From Hsuehochloa calcarea (Eukaryota; Streptophyta; Magnoliopsida; Poales; Poaceae), in the NCBI GenBank assembly GCA_036346395.1, contig CM070601.1:17047763-17111762 (forward strand): 64,000 bases of DNA. The letters run 5' to 3'. Within the stretch, counting starts at the first letter, position 1; each line of letters opens with the position of its first letter. The position numbers and the translations under genes are program-made. Below the pieces are notes generated by a model. It made no database searches. It was given only the letters and a program-made list of their open reading frames with translations, and was not told where the DNA came from. Shown one piece after another: positions 54,292 to 64,000 of the stretch.

Positions 54292-57200
54292 AACGTCCTG
54301 TTTTCGAAATGGTGAATAGTAATTACATTCGGTTTTTGGTTTTCAAATTTTATTTCAAATTATTGTGTAATTTTAAAACTTCTAGCTTCTAGCTAAGCTC
54401 GGATTTATGTTTCAAACCTTCTTGAAGTTCTCGAATTCAAAATTCGAATTTGAATTCCTTTTTTCAAATTTGGGTCTTTCCCATTTTTGGCCTTACCTCT
54501 TTCCTTGGGCTCAGCCCAATTTCTCCTTGGCCCCCGGCCCATTCTTTTTTTTGGCCGGCCCATCTCCCTTCCTCCCTTGGCCGGCCCAGCCCAGCTCTTC
54601 TTGGCCCAGCCCCCACCCTCCTGCTTTCTTCCTCCCCCAATCGAGTGCCCCTATCACCTGCTGCCAAGCTCCTGTGCGCCTGCCACCGCGCACGTCGCTC
54701 CTTGCCACCTCCTGGCTCCCTCTGCCATTCCTCACCTGCTCGCCATGCCGGCTGCGTCATCCGCGCCCCTGCATCCGTGCCCACAGCGTCACCCTTGACC
54801 GCCCTGTCGCGCCATGATGCTGGCACCCACACCGCCCCCATCAGCGCAGTGCGCTTTGCGCACGCACGCATGCCTGCGACCAATGCCGCGTCTCGTCACC
54901 TCGCCATCACCTCCCTCGCCTTGTCCCTTCGCTGTACCTGCTCGCCTGCCGCTTGGCTGCCCAAGTCGCGCCATGACGTCATCACTGTGACCATCCCCGC
55001 ACCCATGCCGCTCTGGCCACACCCCATGTCGGCCTCCACCGAGCAACGACTCCTTGCCCCTCCATCATCGTCTATAAGAGAGCCCTCGGCACCTCCTTCT
55101 CCCTCCCCACCTCATCTCACTCTTCTCCTCGCGCCAGTCGACGAGAAGCCGGAGCTCCCATTTCGGCTGCGCTGCCGCACCGCCGCCGCGGTGAACTTCT
55201 CGCCCAACCCGCTGCGTCACCACGCGCCCCCAGTGGCCCTCATGCCATCCCCCATCTCCCCTCGCCTTCCCCGCCACCGAGAAGCGCCACCACCGGAGCT
55301 CCCTTCTTCTCGGCCCCGGCCGCTGTCATCCCGCCACTTCGGCCGCCCTGACCATCCCGCCGGCTTCCCCACCTCCAGGCACCGCCCATGCGCACCCTAC
55401 CTCCCTCAGAGCGACACCCCATCTCTGGCACCGCCATGTGCCCATGGCACCGCCGCCGCATGCCTTCCACCGCGCCGCCGCTCCACAGAGCCGTCGGCCT
55501 TGCCACCAATGCCCTCGTGGTCACCTCCCCCTTGGTCGCCCATTCTCGACCTTGCTCGACGCCACCCTCCATTCCTCTGCTGGCGGCAGGCCTGAGCTGC
55601 ACGTGCCCGAGCTTCCCCTGCTTGGTCCGAACATGGACCGGCCCTGTAGCTCCTTTGAAACCCCCCGAATCCTTGTCTTAAAGTTTGAGATCTCATTAGC
55701 TTTTAGTTAACCCATTTAAGTGTGGTCCTAAAGCCCCCTTTGCTCACTACCGCATGGGCCCATGAGTAGTAACAACTCTTTTAATACTCGGTTTTTCCTC
55801 CTCCAGTGGTCGACAGGTGGGCCCCCTTGTGCAATGTGCACTCGGTGCACCATGGAACGGTGCACAGTACACGTTGACTTACCGGTCATGGATCGAGCAC
55901 TATTCATGGGTCCCACATGTCAGCGGGCCATTCTCTCTCCTCCTTTTTGATTTTCTAATTTAATTCCAATTCAAACTTCGGAAGCTCTGTTCTCCTATGT
56001 TATAACTCCAAACATTATGAATTTTGTTTCTAAAAATTAGAAAATTCAAGATCTTGCTAATGACACTGGTTTTGTTTATTTTGGAGTTCATTTATTACTT
56101 CTTTAGTATTTTTTGTTCTATTTACTTGTTTGGTCTTTTTCCGGTACGTTCGTCCTAGTAGAGTTCGAAGACGCGTGAGATCTCCAACTTGATCAAGCAC
56201 AAGATTATCAAGACTCTCTTACCTATAATCCAGGAGAATCAATGCTTTGATCATATTGATTCTATATTTTATGTAAATTATATTCATTTAAATTACCAAA
56301 ATTGCATGCTTTAATTCCTTAATCAAATATATGTTAAAGCTTAAGGTAATTAAATACTCATTTCATGATTAATTAATTAATATACCATCCTTTGACAATT
56401 GAATCCATTATTCCATATCACCCTAGTAAACTATATGGTAATTACTAGTTATAGGTTGTACTTAAGTGACATGCTAGTTTTGCTTAAGTACCGGGATATT
56501 AAATGTCCTAATCATCATCTTTTAAACATAAAAGTGGTTTTGGGAAGTCATTATGGGTAAATGACTGAGATGGTTGAGATAATTTGGTTTTAGTCCTTAA
56601 AACCCTAATAACCTGCTGTTACTGTCTCGGCGGATGGTATGATGGATGATATGTTGATGGGTGCTAATGCAGCCCAACGAATGCTGGTAGATGGAATGAA
56701 CCGTCCAGATAACCCTAAGGACTTAATCTTGTCATGACCTTCCGTGTAAAACAAGTACAACCACAAGTCTGCAAAGTACAACTTAGCTTAGTAAATTTAT
56801 TGGACATTGGAAATCATCTCATCGGTGGCCGAGCAAGGTCGTGCAAGTAGTGGATACGATCTAGCTTGAATGGGACATCAAGGAAGGGTGAAGTTGCCAG
56901 CTACGTAAGTCGTGGTGGTAAACATCCCGCACAACTTATGGGACCTATCGCAAATGGGGACAGCCCATATGGGTGAGATGATGGAAGAGGCGAGATACTT
57001 TGAAAGGTTACTTTGACGATCGCTCTACTACATGACTACGTAATCATATGAGGTAACGAGTATGCTTATCTTTTGTGGGTACAGTGTACAACCTCTGCAG
57101 AGTCTAAATTGTTTAAACAGCCGCGCCTACGATCAAAGGTGGACATGAGAACTTTACTAGAGTTAGTTCTGTTTCAAAAACAGTTGTGGTAGGATGAAAA

Positions 57201-57951
57201 ATGTGGTGGCCTCACCTAGCCTTGAGATTGGATTTTTCGGGTTTTGAACTCAGTGGTGGTAATAAATGGGGATAGCCCCGATAAAAAATAAGCATAAAGG
57301 TGGAGGTAGTCTCTGCTGTATAAATATTGCACAATTACTCTCTTTAATAAAATATAATTTGGTTAAAATACTAAGTGATAGGAATTTGTAATTATGATAA
57401 TTGAAAACATTGCTTTAGCAAATAAAAGAACCCGAGCCATCCTTGTTAAGCCTTGCATGCATATTATTGCATTATGTGTGTTGACTCGCGAGTACAAAAG
57501 TTGCGCTTATCCTCACTCTTTCCCCCAAAACCATCAGAAGCAGGAAATCTTGGACATTACAACTACTATGAGGATCCAGAAGTCGATGGACAAGGTAATG
57601 ATGATGAGTAGTTTAGTTCTTTTAGTCTAGGTCTCGTCTCAGTCCAACTGATTCTGTTGGTGCTTGCGTGCATCCAATATTATCCAAATGCTTGGTTAAT
57701 ATCGGATACACACAGGTTTCCCCAGTCGCTTGCCTGTGGAGATATGTGCTCTACCCCTTTTGCTTCCTTTGTCGCTTCCGCTAATTTTGTAATGTAATAT
57801 TTGGCCTGTCCGGCCTTTATTATAAAACTTGACCCGATGCGGTCTATGTAATCTCTGATGTGTTAAATTAATGAATGGTTTAGTTCACACCATGTATGAA
57901 ATGATTCAACAATATGCCTGTGGGTGCTATCTACTGATCCAGGGATAGCAC
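54292..57951 (+). mobile_element. LTR-like unit, possibly a solo LTR (termini tentative)
   Basis: It begins TGTAACGTCC and ends CCAGGGATAGCACA; the end forms a hairpin GTGCTATC..GGATAGCAC. It contains the shared gypsy LTR motif (57073-57127) and a GC-rich first third, and ends in the CTTTATTATAAAACTTG style of grass gypsy LTRs. No gag or pol. No target duplication found. The 381-codon Pro/Ala/Ser-rich open frame at 54450-55595 is low-complexity and not called a gene. It splits the two copies of the unknown protein fragment. Confidence 0.55.
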
Positions 57952-57975
57952 AATGTTTTTACAGAGAATTCAGGA

Positions 57976-58275
57976 TTAAAAAATCCAGGTCCGACACTGT
58001 AGAGCCGATGAGCTTACACTGACGTTCATGCTGCTGGCCCAGGTTTTTGCCTTGGCCGGCACTATCGGCCGTTGTCTATCTCTGGTTGTTGCTGCAATGT
58101 ACAATCCAGGAAGATGAGGAGCACGAGCTTTCGAAATACCATTTGAGGGCATACCGCTGTAGTTAGGTTGGGAAGGCGCTGGCGCACGATGAGCAGGAGC
58201 TGCATTGGAGTCCGTGCTGTAGGCTGAGGTGTTTGCCATGGTTGGCATTGTCCAGGTTCTATCTCGAGTTGCTGC
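57976..58275 (-). pseudogene. Unknown protein fragment, copy 1, exon
   Basis: After an acceptor (TTTCAACACAG, 58286-58276) the minus strand reads RDRTWTMPTMANTSAYSTDS, then RAPAPSQPNYSGMPSNGI and KARAPHLPGLYIAATTRDRQ. The same block occurs in diverged form at 54290-54140. Function unknown. Confidence 0.5.
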
Positions 58276-58365
58276 TGTGTTGAAAATAAAGAGATACAAG
58301 TAGGCTACATTAGTATGCAAAAGAAAAATCTACAATGTAAAATAGGAAGCCATGCAAGCAAAAGA

Positions 58366-58557
58366 TCATAGATCATTACTACCAGGCACGTAGTGCAGCG
58401 GAAGAAGAGCGCAGTGCAGCGGAAGAAGAGTTAGAGCAGCCTGATCCAACATCGAACGCGTCGATGTGGTGGTCGTAATCAATCGTCCAATGTCCTCGAC
58501 ATTGATCATCTCCTCCATCAACCTATCACGTTCCTTGCGTAGGTTGCAGATCATCAT
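58366..58557 (-). pseudogene. Possible upstream exon of the unknown protein
   Basis: Minus-strand frame MMICNLRKERDRLMEEMINV then ..ITTTTSTRSMLDQAAL, followed by a plausible donor (CCTG|GTAGTA). The charged start could form a short helix. Joined to the next exon only by position. No family recognised. Confidence 0.4.
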
Positions 58558-58599
58558 CGATCAGATTATTAGAAATATATCATTGTTGGATTATTGAAA

Positions 58600-58860
58600 T
58601 ACATCATTATCAGATTACATCATTATTGGATAGTTGGATCATATGATATATCATGATTAGATTATAAAAATATATCATGATTGGATTATAGAAATACATA
58701 ATTATTGAATTATAGATATACATTATTGCTATATCATAGTAATATATATTTGTTGGATTATAGAAATATATCATTGTGAGATTATATGAATATATTATTG
58801 ATGGATTATAGTGATGTATTACTGTTTGTTTATACAAATGCATTATTGATGAATTAATAT
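58600..58860. repeat. AT-rich minisatellite, 24-26 bp x about 10
   Basis: Diverged copies of GGATTATAGAAATATATCATT (shown in part) repeat along the stretch. The minus strand stays open for 77 codons with an 8-residue period around IYFYNP, which follows from the 24-bp unit. Confidence 0.8.
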
Positions 58861-60430
58861 AAAATGATAGAACTGCTTAGACAAGCTATATCAGTCATGT
58901 TTATACTATGGGTGGGAATTGTTAATACCATTTATGTAAATCAGTTTGAGAAATATATGACAATAGGTATTGTCGTTGGTTTTTAAAATAAAATAAAATG
59001 GTGAAAATCTGTTTAGACTTGGGTAAAATGATTGTTAAGATTGGTGCAAGGATGCATGAGATCGATTCATTTCAATGATCGAAACCAAGGTTTTGGTGGA
59101 AGTTGTCCAAGTCATATTAAGGACCGACGCTTGTGACTATCTAAACTGAGCAATACTGTACTACCACATGTCCTAAATGGAAGGACCTGGCCAACTAGTT
59201 TACCATGTTCTAGCATTATGCCCGCATGCTGTAGTTGTTAGGTGTTCTTTTTTGAAATTATGCAGACGATGGTAATTGATGTCCATGTCTGTCTGGGCTT
59301 GCTTTGGGCGATTGTAACTGACATCCATGTCCGGGCAAGTTATCCCCCACAATGGTGGGCTTCGGGTCTCTCGGGACCTCGGACCGATGGATCTGAGCCC
59401 TCTCTATATTCTAAACTAGTCTCATGATCAGTAGCTAGTCCACATAGTTTGCAACATCGATGAAATCATATCTATACAACAAGATATCTAAGAAGCAGAC
59501 ATATTAATATTACTTAGTAGTAAAAGGATCTTATAGTCAAGTCTTACAGAGTTTGCTACGCAGGGCTTTAACGACAAAAGATAACTTGCATTGGAATAGA
59601 ATAAATCGTGGTAGCCATCTGACATGCCTACAGGCAATCGAGTGGAAAACACATCCTCGTTCGCATAGTCTTCAAAGTATTCCTCGTCATAGAATTATGT
59701 ATTCTCTGGTTCTTTTGCGGGGACTGATCAACAAATAACGTATAGCCGTGAATACATAAAGTACTCAGCAAGTCGTAGGAAAATATACACAAATAGTATT
59801 CATACAAGGTTTGAACAAGGATAGCTTTATAACTATTTTGCAGAAAGCAGTATTGATAGTAAATACAATAAAAAGATTAAAGAACATACTTTAAAATATT
59901 AATTATATAAGTAAACAAGTTCTTTGAAATAACAAGTGAATAACCATGTTCACTTCTCAACCATCAACCAACTTCCAGGTCGCTTCCCAACCAAACCATT
60001 CCAATATTTTTAAGAAAAATCTACCATTCGTATGAAATCATCAGGCATTGTCCATGACTGGGGACACGACTATTCGAATAATTTTTAACACTCTAGAGAG
60101 GTTGTACAGCTTGACCCAGAAGAGATAATCAGTTTATGATGTCTGTTTGACACACTTTCAAAGTTGTGCGACTAAACGATTATCACATGGCTTTTACAAA
60201 GCTCTGTTTTGACTCGGTTCTGTCTGCTAAGGTTTCGCCACACAGGCCCCCTCTTGCGCCACTTATCAGTCCAAACGAAACTGACTCAAAATATTGCTAA
60301 TTAGTTGGCTAGGTTCACCCCATAAATAGACTCATGGTTGTACGATATGACCTAGATCAATGTCGCACAAAGTTAAGTCCTTAGTGGTTACTCAGGCAAG
60401 ACTACCTCATCTCATGTGCCTCGCACACCT
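58861..60430 (-). repeat. Gypsy LTR-type sequence, minus orientation
   Basis: 59405-59470 resembles 1350-1420, and 60061-60115 carries the minus-strand copy of the shared LTR motif. No protein domain found and no termini fixed. Confidence 0.5.
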
Positions 60431-61360
60431 AAGTGCCTCCCGTACCCAAAATATACCTCGCGCATTGCGCCTCGTGCGTTCCTCCTTTACCACCTGACCA
60501 CTTGCCCGAGTATAAATTATTTTGTTCACCCAAACCAATAACAACCCCTGCCATGGCTCGGCCTCGGATCCGGCCACTCCAGCCTGGATCCAGCGATGTC
60601 CTTGCCCCCGCCCGGCCAGCTACAACCTCCCTAGCTCCAGATGAGGATAGGGAAGCTTCCACCGCCCGGATCGAGGTCGACGACGCCCGTGCGGCCCCTG
60701 CCTTCGGCCTCGAGCTACCACCGTCCCCTCCGACCTTCGCTTCGCGTGCCCCTACTTCTAGCCTCAGGCTGCTGCCATACCCTCCAACCTCCGCTCCGCG
60801 CGGCCCCTGCCTCTAGCCCCGGGCTGTTGTCGTCCCCTCCGACCTCCGCTTCGCGCAACTTCGGGTTGCCGCCACCTCCTCTGGCTTTGAGCCACTGCCG
60901 TTACCTCTAGCCTCGGGCTGCTGCTGCCCTGAGTCTTCTCCGACCTTGAGCCGCCACCGCCCCGGGCCTCCCCCAGCCACCATCATTAGGTTTTTGCCTC
61001 CCTCTCCGGCCACCACGCCTCCTGGATGGAGGTCGAGCGCCGCCTCCTCGCACGTGCCACGGTTTCCAGTGATGAGGCCACATCCCTCCGTACGCGGCTC
61101 GCCGAGGTGGAGGCGGAGACCACCGCGTTACGAGCCGCGTCAATTGGCTCGAGCGCGACAAGCTCCTCTCCATGTGGACAATGACGGGAACAACAAGGTC
61201 AACAAAGGCCACAAGGATAGCGCCACCGCCTTTGTCTCGGGCCTCGGGCTTTCGCCACCCTTGCCTCGGGCCACCGTCGCCGCCCCTACCCTGAGCTCCT
61301 GCTCTCAGACTTCTCGGGCTCTACTCATCTGACTCTTGCTTCTCAGCAGTCTTTCTCGCC
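60431..61360 (+). other. GC-rich sequence before the copia remnant, no gene recognised
   Basis: Open frames on both strands with Pro/Ala/Ser-rich low-complexity products. Repeated phrases such as CCTCGGGCTGCTGC and CCTCCGACC occur several times. It could be the decayed gag region of the following copia element, but no zinc knuckle is seen. Confidence 0.35.
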
Positions 61361-61377
61361 TCTGCCACCTCCCTCGT

Positions 61378-63110
61378 CCGAGATCTTGGACTCTGGTTCT
61401 TCTTTTCACATGACACTAGATTCGACTAACCTCACTTTTGTGAGTCTCACAGCTGTTCCTTCCGCTGTTTAGACTGCAGAAGGTACCTCTCTTCCTGTTG
61501 CAGGCCGATGCATTCTTTCCACTTCTTCTTTTCATATTCCTATAGTCTCTTATGTTCCCAATATTACTATACAACTTATGTTGGCCAGTCAGATCACTGA
61601 TCACGACTGTCGTGTTAGTCTCGAGTCCGACTCTTGTTGTGTCCAGGACCGTCACACGGGAACTCTGTTTGGTGCTGGCCCTCGGCGCCGTAATTCACAG
61701 CGTCTTTGGGAGCTCGAGTAGCTGCACCTTGCTTTCGCTATCTCCACCAGCTAGTCAGCCACTACACCTGCTTCTGTTTTTTTGCTACGTCCTTTACTGC
61801 TTTCTTTGCTTAGTTGCACCATCGTTTATATTATCTATGTGGATCACGACTGTTGTCTCTAGTAGGTTGTGGTCTTTTTGGATCTATTTCTGGTGACACC
61901 TATTTGCTTTCTATGGGTTGCAAGATTGGCAAGCAACTGCAACTCCCTTATCCCTCTAGTGAGTATGTTTCTACTCGTCCTTTTGATCTTGTTCACTATG
62001 ATGTTTGGGGTCCGGCTCTCTTCATTTTGAAAGAGAGTCATCGATATTATGTAATCTTTATTGATGGATATTTTTTTCATACTTGGATCTACTTCATGTC
62101 CTCTCGTAGTCATATTCTCTCTATTTACCAGATATTCGTCATCACAGTTCGTACTCAGTTTGATTCGTTCATTCATGTGTTTCGTGGTGACTCTACTTAG
62201 GAATATCTATCTGCTGCCTTGTGTCACTTTCTCGCTGAGCAGGGTACTCTTTCCTAATACTCTTGCCCTGGTGCTCATGCTCAGAATGTTCTCTTTGAGC
62301 GTAAGCATCGTCACCTGCTTGAGACAACTCGCGCTCTTATGCTTGCCTCATCTGTTTCACCTCAATTCTAGGCTGAGGCTATCTCCACCGCTGTGTTCCA
62401 CATGAACATGCAACCTTCAACTGCTCTTCAGGGCTCTACTCCTATCAAGCGTCTCTACGGTCGGGCTCCATAGTACAATCACATTCGTTGTTTCGGCTAT
62501 GTCTGTGTCATCCCTCTTCCACCTCGTGAGTGCACTAAGCCGACTACTTATTCAGTTGAGTGTGTTTTTCTTGGCTATAGTTTTAGCATAAGGGTTATCG
62601 CTGCTACGACCCTGTTGCTTGCTGGGTGAGGATCTCTCGGGGTGTCACGTTTGATGAGTCCTAACCTTACTACCCTCGTACCCCTACTGTCATCTCATAT
62701 TCCCTTGTTGAGTCGACCTTCTTTCTGACTTTTCCTGATCCTCAACTTTCCACTTCTGTTTCGCTTCTGCCTCCACCTTCTTTGCTTTCCTCTCCTCCGG
62801 CTCCACCTGTTCCCTCTCTGCCGGAGGTTCCTTCTAGCTCTTTTGTTGATATTCCACCATTTCCCTGCACTACTTTCATCATCCTCAGCATACTCCTCCT
62901 TCTCCAATTGAGCCTCTATATGTGCTGGGCCCTATTTATAGCTCTCCTTCTCTGTTCTTGTTGGGTCCTGCTCCACCTTCTCCTTCTAGATACGATCTTC
63001 GTGATCGTCGTACTGTCAGACCTCTTGAGCACTACGGCTTTGCAACCATTGCTGATGAGGATATAACCCCTATGGATACAACCATATTTGCTATGGTTGC
63101 TATTCCAAGT
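61378..63110 (+). pseudogene. Ty1/copia protease-integrase remnant, truncated before RT
   Basis: Protease motif ILDSGSSFHM at 61383-61412, then a decayed GAG-pre-integrase part. The integrase follows: CKIGKQLQLPYPSSEY, FDLVHYDVWGP (first Asp), RYYVIFIDGYF, GAHAQN.., ERKHRHLLETT (Glu), then RLYGRAP and ECVFLGYS. It closes with SRYDLRDRRTVRPLEHYGF, which in this family lies just before reverse transcriptase. RT and RNase H are absent; an AT microsatellite follows. Many frames shift, and stops are mostly TAG at expected Gln or Trp codons. Confidence 0.88.
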
Positions 63111-63204
63111 ACAAGAGCTCGTATGCTTCACTTAAATTATCAGGTGAGCTTGTTTTTAGGAGAGTATATATATTATATGAACTATATGATGCTACCTAAT
63201 GATG

Positions 63205-63242
<38 letters not shown>
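63205..63242. repeat. (TA)n microsatellite
   Basis: About 18 uninterrupted TA units at the point where the copia remnant ends and a different LTR-like sequence starts. Confidence 0.95.
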
Positions 63243-63244
<2 letters not shown>

Positions 63245-64000
63245 CACCATGTCACCTTTTGTCCAAGACAAGCAAGCAGTTCGAGCTGGACCCGTTTTGG
63301 AATCCAGTTCGGCCTCCGGAATCAGCCTGACAACACCAACTTAAAACAGACACAACTTTCACATACGGAGTTCGTTGGAGGTCCAGAGTACTTGATGGAA
63401 AGCTTATTCCGTCCTCTTTCAACGGATCTGGTCTCACCTCTAAATTCCTTCTGGACTGACGCAATCATCAAAAAAAGATGTTATATCTCCTTTTTGGGCC
63501 AAATTGGGCTTTGTAATCATACTTAACTTGGCCCATATGCCAACGGCCCACCTGGGGTGCGGTTACCGTTTACATGAACAGTAACCTTTGAGTTTAGTCC
63601 CACCCTGCTATTTCTTTTAGATTTGTGGCTCCTCATCCTCTATTTAAGGAGGACGCACCCCCTCTAGTTTCCTTGGATTTTATTTATATTTAGTTTGCCT
63701 TCGTTGCAACTTGTATCTTTTGCATGTGTCGACTATACCACCCAATTAAGATCCTTATTCAAAATTCCAGTTCAATTCAATATTTCAATTCCTAATTGTA
63801 ATTTTAGATTGCTTTATCTTGTTCTTGTGCACTTCTTCGGTGTATGTAGGAATTCGACCTTCGTGGTCAGGTCATCCGGGTATTCGTGCACAGTTGATAA
63901 CGACTTGTCAACCAATTCAGCGATTGCGTGGTTTCGAGCCTTGCGTGTTTGTAGCCAGGATCGTGAGAGTTGAGCGACGACTACCGAACTTATCGTTCTT
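63243..64000 (+). repeat. LTR-like sequence at the right edge
   Basis: It contains a TATA-like box (CTATTTAAGG, 63640-63649), the phrase TTGGGCCAAATTGGGC and a GGATCGTGAGAGTTG segment near the end, in the style of grass gypsy LTRs. No gene and no termini; it probably continues beyond the window. Confidence 0.45.

Noticed and set aside
54450..55595. 381-codon plus-strand open frame, Pro/Ala/Ser/His-rich
   Set aside because: It lies in an LTR-like unit, has open frames on both strands over the same bases, and shows no domain. Stop codons are rare only because of high GC.
59515..59531. Possible 5' end of the minus-strand Helitron (minus strand TCCTTTTACTACTAAG)
   Set aside because: It resembles the Helitron start, but the surrounding bases fit gypsy LTR sequence similar to 1350-1600, so I did not use it as a boundary.

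Overview
The window looks like nuclear DNA of a grass (Poaceae), probably Oryza or a close relative. The evidence is GC-rich first exons with strong GC3, a plastid phosphoglycerate kinase and type II metacaspases that match rice proteins closely by eye, and TE families typical of grasses: Tat-lineage Ty3/gypsy, sirevirus-like and BARE-like Ty1/copia, CACTA, Helitrons ending in CTAG, and hAT MITEs. From memory, rice has a PGK gene and two tandem metacaspase genes next to each other on chromosome 5, so this may be the orthologous block swollen by transposons. I could not check this by search.

Layout. 1-248 is the edge of an unidentified minus-strand gene. 0.85-8.0 kb is LTR-type sequence with a clean solo LTR (4515-6784, TSD GCTTT) nested in it. 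About 9.6-22.2 kb is a decayed minus-strand Tat-type gypsy element with LTR, PBS, gag, RT, two RNase H domains and integrase, then two minisatellite arrays and an antisense coiled-coil ORF. Its gag/pol is interrupted by a truncated sirevirus-like copia element, which in turn holds a BARE-like solo LTR (17401-18734, TSD CGAAC).

24329-26590 is an intact two-exon type II metacaspase gene. A second copy follows in tandem but is a pseudogene: its first exon has a 115-bp deletion, and its last about 95 coding bases lie 15.7 kb downstream. Between them sit two MITEs and a CACTA element (29435-42326, TSD CAT). The CACTA carries unrecognised gene-like sequence and is itself split by a pol-less sirevirus-like LTR element (about 31203-41447).

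43915-48421 is a Helitron carrying same-strand fragments of five host genes: an E2 ubiquitin-conjugating enzyme, the site-1 protease, a 14-3-3 protein, a FYVE-domain protein and pyrophosphate-dependent phosphofructokinase. Next is a complete six-exon plastid PGK gene (48875-51275) with a one-base frameshift in its transit-peptide region. 52.5-64 kb is again repeat-rich: a second Helitron terminus on the minus strand, a duplicated unknown gene fragment split by an LTR-like unit, an AT-rich minisatellite, gypsy LTR sequence, a copia protease-integrase remnant, and a further LTR-like sequence at the right edge.

Only the metacaspase and PGK genes look like functional host genes. The rest is mainly nested transposons and the gene pieces they captured or broke. 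All calls come from reading the sequence; no alignment or database search was run.
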